From Collimonas sp. OK307 (lineage in GTDB: Bacteria; Pseudomonadota; Gammaproteobacteria; Burkholderiales; Burkholderiaceae_D): 64,000 bases of DNA. Positions within the stretch are counted from its first letter, which is position 1; every line of letters begins with the position of its first letter. The stretch is from positions 207,201 to 271,200 of the forward strand of contig NZ_FOQI01000004.1 in the NCBI RefSeq assembly GCF_900113705.1. The letters run 5' to 3'. The notes beneath the pieces were generated by a model that searched no databases, was not told the DNA's origin, and saw only the letters and a program-made list of their open reading frames with translations. Made by a program: the position numbers and the translations under genes. Positions 50,114 to 58,755 of the stretch are shown piece after piece.

Positions 50114-50862
50114 TCGATGTTTCCTTCAATGCTTTCTTCTTCCACCATCAGTTCCATCACAGATTCTGCCACTGCAGGCAGGCTGGCTTGCCCTACCTCG
50201 ACTTCTACGTCAGCTCCCGCCTGCAGCGGTTCCGATTCCAGCGCAGCTTCCAGCATGTCGTCGCTGATGATGCCCAGGATCGTCGGCCGGATCGCCAGCA
50301 AGGCGTCCTCGTCGTCCATGGAGAAATTCGCCGCCAGACGAATCAGGCGATGGCGCTTGAGATCGTTGAGCAGGCGTTGCCGTTCGATATTGGTCGGCGG
50401 CAGGGTGCGTTTCAATTGCGTCTGCAGCGTGGCCGACAGTTCTTCAAACCGCGTCAATACCTCGCCAGAATCAGTCAGCCGGTTACCGCCTTCCGACAAA
50501 CCTTGCTGATACTGGAAGCGTAGCGCCAGCGCCGCGGCGACGAAATCCGGCGATAGCCGGGCGCGCAATCCAGGCACCGGCTCCAGGCCGTCTTCCGGCA
50601 TACCCGGCACTTCAGCGCCCGGGGCATACAGGCGGAAAAATTCACCTTTGAGATTGTGCTCCAGGCGAAAACCGCCAAGCTGGAAATAATCGCTCAGGCA
50701 ATTTTCAATCCGGCGCGCATCGTCATAAAGGCGTTGCTCGACACCGTCCTCTTCGCGTATCACGATGCCGGCCGCAAATAAACGACCGACGATTTCGCGA
50801 AACCGCTCCAGCGACAAACCGTGCGTTGCCAGTTGTTCGTTCAGTGTTTCATTCAGTGTCAT
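50110..50862 (-). CDS. jetB: DUF4194 protein (JetB/MksE, MukE-like)
   Basis: A 250-residue kite-type subunit of a MukB-like SMC complex. The DUF4194 region is visible from about 20 to 195 (FREIVGRLFAAGIVIREEDG, RRIENCLSDYFQLGGFRLEH, then a winged-helix part LNDLKRHRLIRLAANFSMDD), followed by an acidic tail. It bridges the kleisin (JetA) and the ATPase. It overlaps jetA by 14 bases at its start and jetC by four at its end, so the three are translationally coupled. Confidence 0.87.
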   Translation of the reverse strand: MTLNETLNEQLATHGLSLERFREIVGRLFAAGIVIREEDGVEQRLYDDARRIENCLSDYFQLGGFRLEHNLKGEFFRLYAPGAEVPGMPEDGLEPVPGLRARLSPDFVAAALALRFQYQQGLSEGGNRLTDSGEVLTRFEELSATLQTQLKRTLPPTNIERQRLLNDLKRHRLIRLAANFSMDDEDALLAIRPTILGIISDDMLEAALESEPLQAGADVEVEVGQASLPAVAESVMELMVEEESIEGNIE

Positions 50863-52294
50863 GTTTCATCTCGATCTGATAATCGTCGCCGGCATAAAAC
50901 TCGTTCCAGAGTTTGCCTGGCAATTTCTGCACGGTCAGCCGCTCGTCGCGCGCACCGCGTACGGCTTCTACCACTTGCATATTGTTGAGGACATCGGTGG
51001 TGGTCGCCACCGGTAAAGTCGAGAGGCGGATCGGCCGGTCGCGCAAGCGCAATTCAGCGCGGATACGATGCACGATTTCGTCGTTCGACAAAGCAAAGGC
51101 GTCCGCTTCGGCACGATACATGGCGGCCGCCAGCCTGGCGTCGCGTGTCACTTTCGGTTGCGCCGTCACAGTCAGGGCCTTGCGCCGTTGCGAGGCGCTA
51201 CGCAGCTTGAATCCGGATGGATCGAGCAAGCGGATTTCGGCCGGCGCGATGGCCGCGCCGAGACGTTCCAGAAAAGCATTCTGCGCGTCGCCACCAAGCT
51301 TGGCGGTCTTGCTGATGGCCACGCTATAGGCTTGCCGGGTCTGGCCTCCGCGCAGCATCAACGCTTGCTGCACGATGCTGGCAGCGCGTTGCATGTAGAC
51401 GCTCATGGCCTTGATCAGCTCCGGATGTTTGGTGGTGCATGCCGCTTCCACCATTTCTTCGATGCGGTCCAGCATCCAGTCCAGCGTCGATGGTCCTTGC
51501 CGCTCCTGGCTGGCCCAGCGCGCGATATCGTTGAGCTGCTCTTCCAGCGCCCGCGACTTGTCCTCTTCCAGGCTATGCAAACGGGCGATCACGTCGCGGA
51601 TAGCTTGTCGATGACGCTCTATGCTGTCGGCGGTCAGTTGCTTCTTGAATTCCTTTTCGAAACGGTCAAGAAACTCCATGAAGCCGTCCCACGGCGTTTG
51701 CGAAGCTTCCAGCATCAGGCGCCGCACCAGTTCCTGGAAATAATCAACGCCTTCGGACAAGTCGCTAATGACTTTTTCGGCATAGTCGTAAGCATCGATC
51801 AAATCGTAGGCATCGACATTACGTAGCGCCGCATTGAGCGCATTGCGGCAGCTGCGGACATTGCGCTGGCGGGTACGGGCGCTGCGCCGGTCTATCGCCC
51901 AGAATGCCTCGGCGAACAGCTTGCCGGCACGCGTAAAGCGGTAAGCGGTGACTAACCCGGCGCGGTCGCCAAAGGTCTCCAGCCAGCCATCCCGCAGCAA
52001 GGTGCGCAACAGCGCGCTGCTGCTTTGCTGATCGTCGGCGCCGGCGGGAATAAAATCGTCGTCGGCCAGCTCGATGCCCGCGGCCGCCTCTTCCTGCATC
52101 AACAAAATCTGGCGCGACTCCTGCACCACCGGCAACAGCAGGTCGCGCAGGCCGTCACGCGTCAGGTTCTGGCCGTAATCGGCGCTGGGGCCATGCAGCC
52201 GCTCATACAGCGCGCGCACGCAAGCCACCACTACGCCGCGGTGCTTGCCGGCAAGCGGCCTGAAAAAATTAAGTCGGTCTGGTTCAAAAAACAA
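50849..52294 (-). CDS. jetA: Kleisin-like subunit (JetA/MksF, DUF5716)
   Basis: A 481-residue protein with the JetA start FFEPDRLNFFRPLAGKHRGV, an N-terminal winged-helix region, a helical middle (SEGVDYFQELVRRLMLEASQ, RHRQAIRDVIARLHSLEEDK) and a C-terminal winged helix. It is the kleisin of MukB/Wadjet-type SMC complexes. The start appears to be TTG at 52294; the family N-terminus begins exactly there, with only a weak AGG upstream. First gene of the three-gene operon; the 235 bases to the divergent DUF2804 gene must hold its promoter. Confidence 0.85.
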   Translation of the reverse strand: MFFEPDRLNFFRPLAGKHRGVVVACVRALYERLHGPSADYGQNLTRDGLRDLLLPVVQESRQILLMQEEAAAGIELADDDFIPAGADDQQSSSALLRTLLRDGWLETFGDRAGLVTAYRFTRAGKLFAEAFWAIDRRSARTRQRNVRSCRNALNAALRNVDAYDLIDAYDYAEKVISDLSEGVDYFQELVRRLMLEASQTPWDGFMEFLDRFEKEFKKQLTADSIERHRQAIRDVIARLHSLEEDKSRALEEQLNDIARWASQERQGPSTLDWMLDRIEEMVEAACTTKHPELIKAMSVYMQRAASIVQQALMLRGGQTRQAYSVAISKTAKLGGDAQNAFLERLGAAIAPAEIRLLDPSGFKLRSASQRRKALTVTAQPKVTRDARLAAAMYRAEADAFALSNDEIVHRIRAELRLRDRPIRLSTLPVATTTDVLNNMQVVEAVRGARDERLTVQKLPGKLWNEFYAGDDYQIEMKHDTE

Positions 52295-52529
52295 TCGGGT
52301 TGCCTGCAGTAGTAACGTTGCAAAAAAGAAAATATATCGGATATTGGCTTTAAATGGTGCTTTTGACGACTGTGTGTGTAAAAATCAATACCCAACCCGC
52401 CATTGTAAAGGGTAGCGCACGCTATCACGAACAGGTCCAGGACGGCGGACAGAAAGCCGGATGCTGCGCGACCTGACGTTGAAAACTACCGGATGCTCAA
52501 CAAAACTCACTGACGCCCTACCGCCCCAC

Positions 52530-53540
52530 ATGATTTCTCGATCCCTGCCCGCTGCTCCCGCCAATGTCATCGATGCCGACGGCCAGCCGCGCATGGGACG
52601 CTATGCCGGCAGCACCGGGGTGATCGACTGGTCGACGCTAGCCGCACCGTATGCCCGCACCAGCCTGTGGCGGCGCTTCCATCACAAACGCTGGCAGTAC
52701 GTGGCGCTGTCGACGCCGCAACTGCTGTGCGGCATCGCGATTGTCGACGTTGGCTGGACCAATACCGCTTTCGCCTATGTTTTCGACCGCCAGCAAGGCA
52801 AGCAGATCGCCGGCTTTTCGCAAGACGGCATCCCGGGCCTGAGCGCTAAAGTCAGCGATCAGCCGGGCGGGCCTAGCCGCTTCCACTGTTTCGGCAACAG
52901 GATCGACTATCAACCGCCGACTGATGGCGGCGATGGGAAATATCAGCTCAGTTTGCAATGCGAGCAATTCGAGCTTGAGGCTGAGTTCGACGCCAGCCAG
53001 GCTGCTCCCTTGCTGCTGGCGGTCGGGCCGATCGTCCACGGCTCGGTGCACGCTACCCAGAAATCGCCAGGCATGCCGCTCACCGGTGAAGTGCGCGTGG
53101 GTGACCAGCGCTACGCTTTGGAGGGCGGCGTCGCCAGTTTCGATTATTCGAACGGCTTGTTGGCCCGCAATACCGAATGGCGCTGGGCCTCGGCTCACGG
53201 CCTGGATATCGGTTTCAATCTGCAAGCCGGCTACTTCGGCAAGCAGGAGAACGTACTCTGGCTCGACGGCCAGCTGCATGCACTCGGCAATGTACGTTTC
53301 GAGTACGACCTCGCGGCGCCGCTGGCGCCCTGGCATATCTATACCGACGACGGCTTGCTCGACCTGCAATTCATGCCGGAAGGCGCGCGCCACGAAAACA
53401 AGAACATGCTGATCGCCGCCACCCGCTATATCCAGCCGATAGGCAGTTTCAGCGGCTGGGTCAAGCCGGAACGCAATGCCGCGCCACATCCGGTGGAACA
53501 CTTGGTTGGCGTGACCGAGGAACATTTTTCGCGCTGGTGA
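52530..53540 (+). CDS. DUF2804 family protein
   Basis: A 336-residue protein of the DUF2804 family, beta-rich proteins of unknown activity found in many proteobacteria and some eukaryotes. Visible family blocks are RTSLWRRFHHKRWQYVALST, LLCGIAIVDVGWTNTAFAYV, ASFDYSNGLLARNTEWRWAS (a conserved AxxDWT-like segment) and FMPEGARHENKNMLIAATRY. No signal peptide. The start at 52530 gives the best N-terminus; a start at 52461 would add 23 residues. It is divergent from the SMC operon. Confidence 0.83.
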   Translation: MISRSLPAAPANVIDADGQPRMGRYAGSTGVIDWSTLAAPYARTSLWRRFHHKRWQYVALSTPQLLCGIAIVDVGWTNTAFAYVFDRQQGKQIAGFSQDGIPGLSAKVSDQPGGPSRFHCFGNRIDYQPPTDGGDGKYQLSLQCEQFELEAEFDASQAAPLLLAVGPIVHGSVHATQKSPGMPLTGEVRVGDQRYALEGGVASFDYSNGLLARNTEWRWASAHGLDIGFNLQAGYFGKQENVLWLDGQLHALGNVRFEYDLAAPLAPWHIYTDDGLLDLQFMPEGARHENKNMLIAATRYIQPIGSFSGWVKPERNAAPHPVEHLVGVTEEHFSRW

Positions 53541-53685
53541 TGCGCCGGGAATATTTCCCGGCGTCAACGCAGGCTATAGCGACGTACTTATTCGCAATTT
53601 TCCAACACCCTGCCGTATTTCCCCTGCGCCGCCAATATCTTTGGTATACCATTGCCGGCCCCTTTTTTATTTGTGAGGTCTGTGC

Positions 53686-54936
53686 ATGTCAAATGCTTGC
53701 GGCGTGGATTTCGGCACGTCTAATTCCACAGTTGGCTGGAGCAGGCCCGGACAGAATGCCTTGCTGCCGCTGGAAGACGGTAAAGTCACTTTGCCTTCGG
53801 TGGTGTTCTTTAACGCCGAGGACGATGCCTTCAGTTTCGGCCGTGCTGCACTGAGCGGGTATCTGGCCGGTTACGAGGGGCGCTTGATGCGTTCGCTGAA
53901 GAGCTTGCTAGGCTCCAGCCTGATCGATGCCCAGACTGAGGTCGGCGGCCGCGCGTTGCCGTTCCGCGCCCTGCTGACCCACTTCATCGCAGAACTGAAA
54001 ATACGCTCCGAACAAGCCGCCGGCAGGGAATTTCATAGCGTGGTGCTGGGCCGCCCGGTATTTTTTGTGGACGACAACCCAACCGCCGACCAGCGCGCTG
54101 AGGATACGCTGGCAGAAATCGCCCGCTCGGTCGGTTTCCGGCATGTCGCCTTCCAGTATGAACCTATCGCTGCCGCCTTCGACTATGAATCCACCGTAGA
54201 GCGCGAGGAACTGGTGCTGATCGCCGACATCGGCGGCGGCACCTCTGACTTTTCGCTGGTGCGCTTGTCGCCAAAACGCGCCGGCAACAGCGAGCGGCGC
54301 GACGATATCCTGGCCACCGGCGGCGTCCACATCGGCGGTACCGATTTCGATAAATACCTGAGCTTGTCCAGCGTGATGCCAATGCTGGGGCTCGGTAGCC
54401 GCCTGGTGAACAACAGCGAAGTGCCATCCAGCTATTACTTCAACCTGGCCACCTGGCACACCATCAACCAGATTTATACTCGCAAAGCCTGGCTGCAGCT
54501 CAAAGACGTGCAGCGGGAAACCGTCGAGCGCGAAAAATTCGGCCGCCTGCTGGATCTGGTCGAACAGCGCGCCGGACACTGGCTGGCACTGCAGGTGGAA
54601 CAAGGCAAGATCGGTTTATCCGACGCCGAGACAGTGCAACTCAGCCTGGACCGCATCGCACCGAACCAGGCGTTGAGCCTGACGCGGCAGCAATTCAATG
54701 CCAGCATCGGCCACCTGGTGAGTACGGTGGAAGACACCGTCGGCAATCTGCTGCGCGATGCAGGTGTCACACCGGCACAGGTTGATACGGTGTTCTTTAC
54801 CGGCGGCTCCAGCGGCGTGCAACTGCTGCGCCACAATATTGCTGCGTTGGTACCTTCGGCAAAAGCGGTTGAGGGCGACTTGTTCGGCAGTATCGGCGCC
54901 GGCCTGGCGCTGGATGCGGTGCGCAAGTTCGGCTGA
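53686..54936 (+). CDS. yegD: Hsp70-family protein, YegD-like
   Basis: A 416-residue protein with only the Hsp70 nucleotide-binding domain: phosphate loop GVDFGTSNSTVGW, VVLGRPVFF, YEPIAAAFDYE, ADIGGGTSDFSLVRL and VFFTGGSSGVQLL. The substrate-binding domain and lid of DnaK (638 residues) are absent, as in E. coli YegD. It may be an actin/Hsp70-like ATPase with a protein-specific role; substrates are unknown. Stand-alone gene, convergent with the CLC gene 13 bases downstream. Confidence 0.9.
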   Translation: MSNACGVDFGTSNSTVGWSRPGQNALLPLEDGKVTLPSVVFFNAEDDAFSFGRAALSGYLAGYEGRLMRSLKSLLGSSLIDAQTEVGGRALPFRALLTHFIAELKIRSEQAAGREFHSVVLGRPVFFVDDNPTADQRAEDTLAEIARSVGFRHVAFQYEPIAAAFDYESTVEREELVLIADIGGGTSDFSLVRLSPKRAGNSERRDDILATGGVHIGGTDFDKYLSLSSVMPMLGLGSRLVNNSEVPSSYYFNLATWHTINQIYTRKAWLQLKDVQRETVEREKFGRLLDLVEQRAGHWLALQVEQGKIGLSDAETVQLSLDRIAPNQALSLTRQQFNASIGHLVSTVEDTVGNLLRDAGVTPAQVDTVFFTGGSSGVQLLRHNIAALVPSAKAVEGDLFGSIGAGLALDAVRKFG

Positions 54937-54949
54937 GTTTCAATACCTG

Positions 54950-56275
54950 CTATTCGACCTTTCCATCGGCGTTGTCGGCTTTATCGATCTTGCCGCCGCG
55001 TTTGCGAAAACCGGCAATCTCCGACAACCGCATGCCCTCTGGAATCGTCAGGCGTTTGGCGTGGCCTATCCGTTGTGCATGATAGATCCCGGTATGGCCG
55101 GAAAACAGGTAGCTGACGACACAGGCAATACCGGCCAGCACGCCGATCTCCGGCCCGAATAATTCAATCGCCATAACGGTCGATGCTATCGGCGTATTGG
55201 CGGCGCCGGCAAATACGGCAACGAATCCCAGTCCGGCCAGTACCGGTATCGGCATCGACAGCAATTGCGCCAGGGCGTTACCCAAGGTGGCGCCGATATA
55301 GAACAACGGCGTCACCTCGCCGCCCTTGAAACCTGACGCCAGGGTCACTACGGTAAAAACGATTTTTCCGGCAAAATCGTACACCGGCAGCGGCTTCTCG
55401 AAGGCTTCCACGATCGTCGGAATCCCCAGTCCCAGATATTTATCCGTGCCCGGCAACAAGGCCAGCAGCACTACCGCCACACCGCCGGCAAACGGCCGCA
55501 GCGGCGGGAATTTGATGCCGCGCTTGATCAGGCGCGACAAGCCGTGGGTTGCTTGCGCGAACACCATGCCAACCACGCCGAACACGATGCCGGCCACCAG
55601 CGTCGCGGCGAAAATGCCGATGCTGAAATGCGGCACGAATGGAATCACATAATGAGTATGGTGCACGCCGAGCAATCCCGGCATCTGGTCGCTGATGATG
55701 GCGGCGATGAAACAAGGCAGGATAGCGTCGTAACGCAGGCGGCCGATGGCCAGTACTTCCAGTCCGAAGATTGCGCCGGCCAGCGGCGTCCCGAACACTG
55801 AAGCAAAACCGGCGCTGATACCGGCCATCAGCAGGATACGCCGCTCATCCGGCCCCAGACGAGTGATGCGCGTAATCAAATCGGCCAGGGCGCCGCCCAT
55901 CTGCACCGCAGTGCCCTCACGGCCGGCGGAACCGCCAAACAAATGGGTAATCACCGTGCCGAATAAAATCAGCGGCGCCATACGCTTCGGCACGATGCGC
56001 TGGGGATCGTGGATTTCGTCGATCAACAGATTGTTGCCGCCCTCGACCGATTTGCCCAGCAGGTGATAAATCAGGCCAACTGTAAACCCCGCCAGCGGCA
56101 ACAGCCACAATAACCAGCGATGCGCATTGCGCGTATCCGTGGCCCATTCCAGCGACAGTAGCAAGACTGCCGACGCCAGCCCGGCCAAGGCGCCGACCAC
56201 AGACGCCAGTATCAGCCAACGCGCCAGGTACGCCAGCATCAAAATCTGCTCGGGATATTTTATTTTTTTCATCAT
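54950..56275 (-). CDS. CLC-family anion transporter, possibly fluoride/proton antiporter type
   Basis: A 441-residue integral membrane protein of the CLC family with about 12 segments. The CLC helix-F motif GREGTAVQMGG is at 118-128 and the pore helix GAANTPIASTVMAIELFG is present. Where chloride transporters have GSGIP, this protein has EGGNNLLIDEIHD (78-90), a substitution typical of the CLC-F (fluoride) clade; this suggests fluoride export but was not tested. The start ATGATG (56275) follows directly on the stop of the upstream LysR gene, so the two are one operon. No fluoride riboswitch was recognised upstream. Confidence 0.83.
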   Translation of the reverse strand: MMKKIKYPEQILMLAYLARWLILASVVGALAGLASAVLLLSLEWATDTRNAHRWLLWLLPLAGFTVGLIYHLLGKSVEGGNNLLIDEIHDPQRIVPKRMAPLILFGTVITHLFGGSAGREGTAVQMGGALADLITRITRLGPDERRILLMAGISAGFASVFGTPLAGAIFGLEVLAIGRLRYDAILPCFIAAIISDQMPGLLGVHHTHYVIPFVPHFSIGIFAATLVAGIVFGVVGMVFAQATHGLSRLIKRGIKFPPLRPFAGGVAVVLLALLPGTDKYLGLGIPTIVEAFEKPLPVYDFAGKIVFTVVTLASGFKGGEVTPLFYIGATLGNALAQLLSMPIPVLAGLGFVAVFAGAANTPIASTVMAIELFGPEIGVLAGIACVVSYLFSGHTGIYHAQRIGHAKRLTIPEGMRLSEIAGFRKRGGKIDKADNADGKVE

Positions 56276-57187
56276 TCAGGCCAGATCGAAAGTCGTCAGT
56301 TTTGATAATGCATCCAGCCACCAGCTTAGAGCCGGCCCGACCTCGCGATCCGGCCGATATACACATTGCATGGGCATCGCCGCGCCTTGCGGCGGCTGGC
56401 CGGCCGTCTGGATATGCACCAGCCGGCCGCTTGCCAGATCGTCGGCTACCACGTGCCGCGGCATATAACCCCAGCCCAGGCCAGCCCGCAGCAAAGCGTG
56501 CTTGGTGCCCAGGTCGCTCATGCGCCAGGAGAGGGAGGAATGCACCGCAAAGTCCTGGTTGGCGGTGAGCGCACTGCGATCGCTCAGCACCAGCTGCACC
56601 TGCCGTTCCAGCACATGACCCGGGATGCGGCCGCTGAACTGCGCCAGCGCATGGCTTGGCGATACTACCCCGACCAGCAGTATCGTGGGCAAACTGACAT
56701 GCAGCAAATTGGGGGGAATGATGGGCAAGGTGCCGAGGACGCCTAGCATCGCTTCGCCATCGATCACGCGCTCGGCGACGGAACCTAGCGCTTCGATCTC
56801 CAGGCGCACCGTAACATCGGGAAACGCCAGCCGGAAATCGCCTAGCAACGCCACCAGCGCCGTGGTCGGGAAAAACACATCCAGCGCCAGGGTGATCTCC
56901 AGTTCCTGCCCTTGCGCATAGGCGGCGGCGCGCGCCTGCAGCGCATCGACCTGATCTAGCACCTGGCGCGTATCGCGCAACAACTCGATGCCGGCGGCGG
57001 TCAGTTGCGGGCGATAGCTGCTGCGGTCGAACAAGGGCAAACCAAGCTGGCTTTCCAACGTACTGATCGCGTAGCTGACCGCCGATTGCGCCCGCGTCAA
57101 CGCCTTCGACGCGGCCAGGAAACTGCCGCTATCGGCGACCTGGGCAAACACTCGTAACTGATCCAGCGACAGTCGCTCGATATTCAT
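56276..57187 (-). CDS. LysR-type transcriptional regulator
   Basis: A LysR regulator of about 303 residues. The HTH is clear (LSLDQLRVFAQVADSGSFLA, ALTRAQSAVSYAISTLESQL) and the effector domain covers about 90-295. The ATG at 57187 is preceded by GAGTGG; a GTG at 57193 would add two residues. It is coupled to the CLC gene downstream and faces doxX and the pirin gene. Two overlapping palindromes just upstream of its start are likely its own operator. Effector unknown. Confidence 0.9.
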   Translation of the reverse strand: MNIERLSLDQLRVFAQVADSGSFLAASKALTRAQSAVSYAISTLESQLGLPLFDRSSYRPQLTAAGIELLRDTRQVLDQVDALQARAAAYAQGQELEITLALDVFFPTTALVALLGDFRLAFPDVTVRLEIEALGSVAERVIDGEAMLGVLGTLPIIPPNLLHVSLPTILLVGVVSPSHALAQFSGRIPGHVLERQVQLVLSDRSALTANQDFAVHSSLSWRMSDLGTKHALLRAGLGWGYMPRHVVADDLASGRLVHIQTAGQPPQGAAMPMQCVYRPDREVGPALSWWLDALSKLTTFDLA

Positions 57188-57197
57188 GACCACTCAA

Positions 57198-57243
57198 CAA
57201 TATCTAATAATTAGATATTGATTATCGCAAGATAATCAATATC
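57198..57243. promoter_or_regulatory. Overlapping palindromes, probable LysR operator
   Basis: Palindrome 1: CAATATCTAA (57198-57207), TAA, TTAGATATTG (57211-57220). Palindrome 2: GATATTGATTATC (57214-57226), GCAA, GATAATCAATATC (57231-57243). Both are perfect (10 and 13 bp) and share GATATTG, so only one can form at a time. They lie directly upstream of the LysR start in the 193-base region between it and doxX. AT-rich dyads in this place fit LysR binding sites; the mutually exclusive geometry is unusual. Confidence 0.65.
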
Positions 57244-57380
57244 CCGCCAGACATAAGAGGATTAAGATGGCCTTGTTCGCTGTAACCAGCTCCCGATATC
57301 GGCACCGATGATCAGTTGATGCGGCGCGATGAAAGCGAATGCTCACTTACATTAAAACCCTTTTATAGATTGGATCCATC

Positions 57381-57764
57381 ATGCAAAGTTCGCCAACACT
57401 GTATCGTATCGGCCGGGTTCTGCTGGCTTCCTTGTTCCTCATTTCTGGCCTCTTGAAGATCACCGCTTTTTCCGGCGTAGTCGGTTATATGAGCAGCATT
57501 GGCGTACCGTTTGCGAGCCTGGCCGTACCTCTCACCATCCTGGTTGAAGTCGGCGGTGGACTGGCGATCATGACCGGCTGGAATGCCCGTCCGGCGGCAC
57601 TCATCGTGGCGCTGTTCACGGTTGGCGCAACTCTGGCCGCACACCGTTTCTGGGAAGCCGATCCGGCCAACATGCAGAATCAGTTGAACAACTTCCTGAA
57701 AAACGTCTCGATCATCGGTGCGTTGCTGATGTTGGCAGCGGTCACTCCCGAGCCGAAAAAGTAA
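57381..57764 (+). CDS. DoxX-family membrane protein
   Basis: A 127-residue protein with four membrane helices of the DoxX type: YRIGRVLLASLFLISGLLKI, LAVPLTILVEVGGGLAIMTG, AALIVALFTVGATLAAHRFW and IIGALLMLAAVTPEPKK. DoxX-like proteins belong to or accompany quinol-linked oxidases and oxidative stress proteins; the function of the small ones is open. Followed after 49 bases by a pirin gene; both face a LysR gene that probably controls them. Confidence 0.88.
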   Translation: MQSSPTLYRIGRVLLASLFLISGLLKITAFSGVVGYMSSIGVPFASLAVPLTILVEVGGGLAIMTGWNARPAALIVALFTVGATLAAHRFWEADPANMQNQLNNFLKNVSIIGALLMLAAVTPEPKK

Positions 57765-57813
57765 GCGCAATCCAAGCAACAATTCGTCAAGCCATCAAGG
57801 AACGGAGAATTTC

Positions 57814-58668
57814 ATGAGCAAGCCAATTTTCAATCGCCAACTCGAACGCCTGGTCACCGGCGTTGCGACCCAGGACGGCGCAGGCGTAAACCTGGTGCGG
57901 GTTCTGACACACGACCTGCAACACCGTCTCGATCCGTTCCTGATGCTTGACAATTTCCATTCGGACAAGCCGGAAGATTACCTCGCAGGCTTCCCCGACC
58001 ATCCGCACCGTGGTTTCGAAACCGTCACCTACATGCTGGCCGGCCGCATGCGTCATCGCGACAATGCCGGCAACGAAGGCTTGTTGCAGGCCGGCGGCGT
58101 GCAATGGATGACGGCCGGCAGCGGCCTGGTGCACTCGGAACTGCCGGAACAGGAAGACGGTTTGATGAGCGGTTTCCAACTGTGGCTCAACCTGGCCTCG
58201 GGCGACAAGATGATTGCCCCCAGCTACCGCGATCTGCAGGCAGACGAAATCCCGCAAGTAGAGCCGCAGCCTGGCGTCAAGGTGAAAGTGATTGCCGGTT
58301 CGGCTTTTGGCACCGACGGCGCCGTACAAAGGCCGCACACCGAACCGTTGTATCTGGATCTGCAACTGGAAGGCGGCCAACAGCTGGATTTACCGATACC
58401 GGCGAGCCACAACGCATTCCTGTACGTATATGAAGGCGAATTGCGCATCGGCGAAGATGGCCGCGCCGCGCCGGCCGGCCGCATGGCGATCCTGAGCAAT
58501 ACCGCCGATGCCGCCGGCGTCAGCGTGCAAGCGCAGGGCAATAGCCGCTTTCTGCTGATTGCGGGCCGCCCGTTGAATGAACCGATTGCGCAATGGGGAC
58601 CGTTCGTGATGAACACCCGCGAGCAGGTGGAACAGGCGATGCGGGATTTCCAGGATGGCAAGTTCTAG
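57814..58668 (+). CDS. Pirin-family protein
   Basis: A 284-residue bicupin. The N-terminal cupin has the pirin metal-site motif FPDHPHRGFETVTYMLAG and a further His and Glu in GSGLVHSELPEQED; the C-terminal cupin covers about 170-265. Pirins can be quercetinases or redox-sensitive regulators. A GGAG ribosome binding site precedes the ATG. Second gene after doxX, ended by a clear terminator. Confidence 0.92.
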   Translation: MSKPIFNRQLERLVTGVATQDGAGVNLVRVLTHDLQHRLDPFLMLDNFHSDKPEDYLAGFPDHPHRGFETVTYMLAGRMRHRDNAGNEGLLQAGGVQWMTAGSGLVHSELPEQEDGLMSGFQLWLNLASGDKMIAPSYRDLQADEIPQVEPQPGVKVKVIAGSAFGTDGAVQRPHTEPLYLDLQLEGGQQLDLPIPASHNAFLYVYEGELRIGEDGRAAPAGRMAILSNTADAAGVSVQAQGNSRFLLIAGRPLNEPIAQWGPFVMNTREQVEQAMRDFQDGKF

Positions 58669-58688
58669 GATTTAGGCAGGAAAAAAAA

Positions 58689-58714
58689 GGGCGAATATCG
58701 GATTCGCCCCTTTT
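58689..58714 (+). terminator. Intrinsic terminator after the pirin gene
   Basis: GGGCGAAT (58689-58696), loop ATCGG, ATTCGCCC (58702-58709), then C and TTTT, with an A-tract before the stem. It lies 20 bases after the pirin stop and 42 bases before the next start codon. Confidence 0.9.
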
Positions 58715-58755
58715 CATTGCTATCCTTGTCAGACTTTTCCTCAGTCCGTTCGGCC

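Noticed and set aside
46490..52294. Complete type I Wadjet defence system
   Set aside because: No jetD-type nuclease gene is present on either side; only jetA, jetB and jetC equivalents can be supported.
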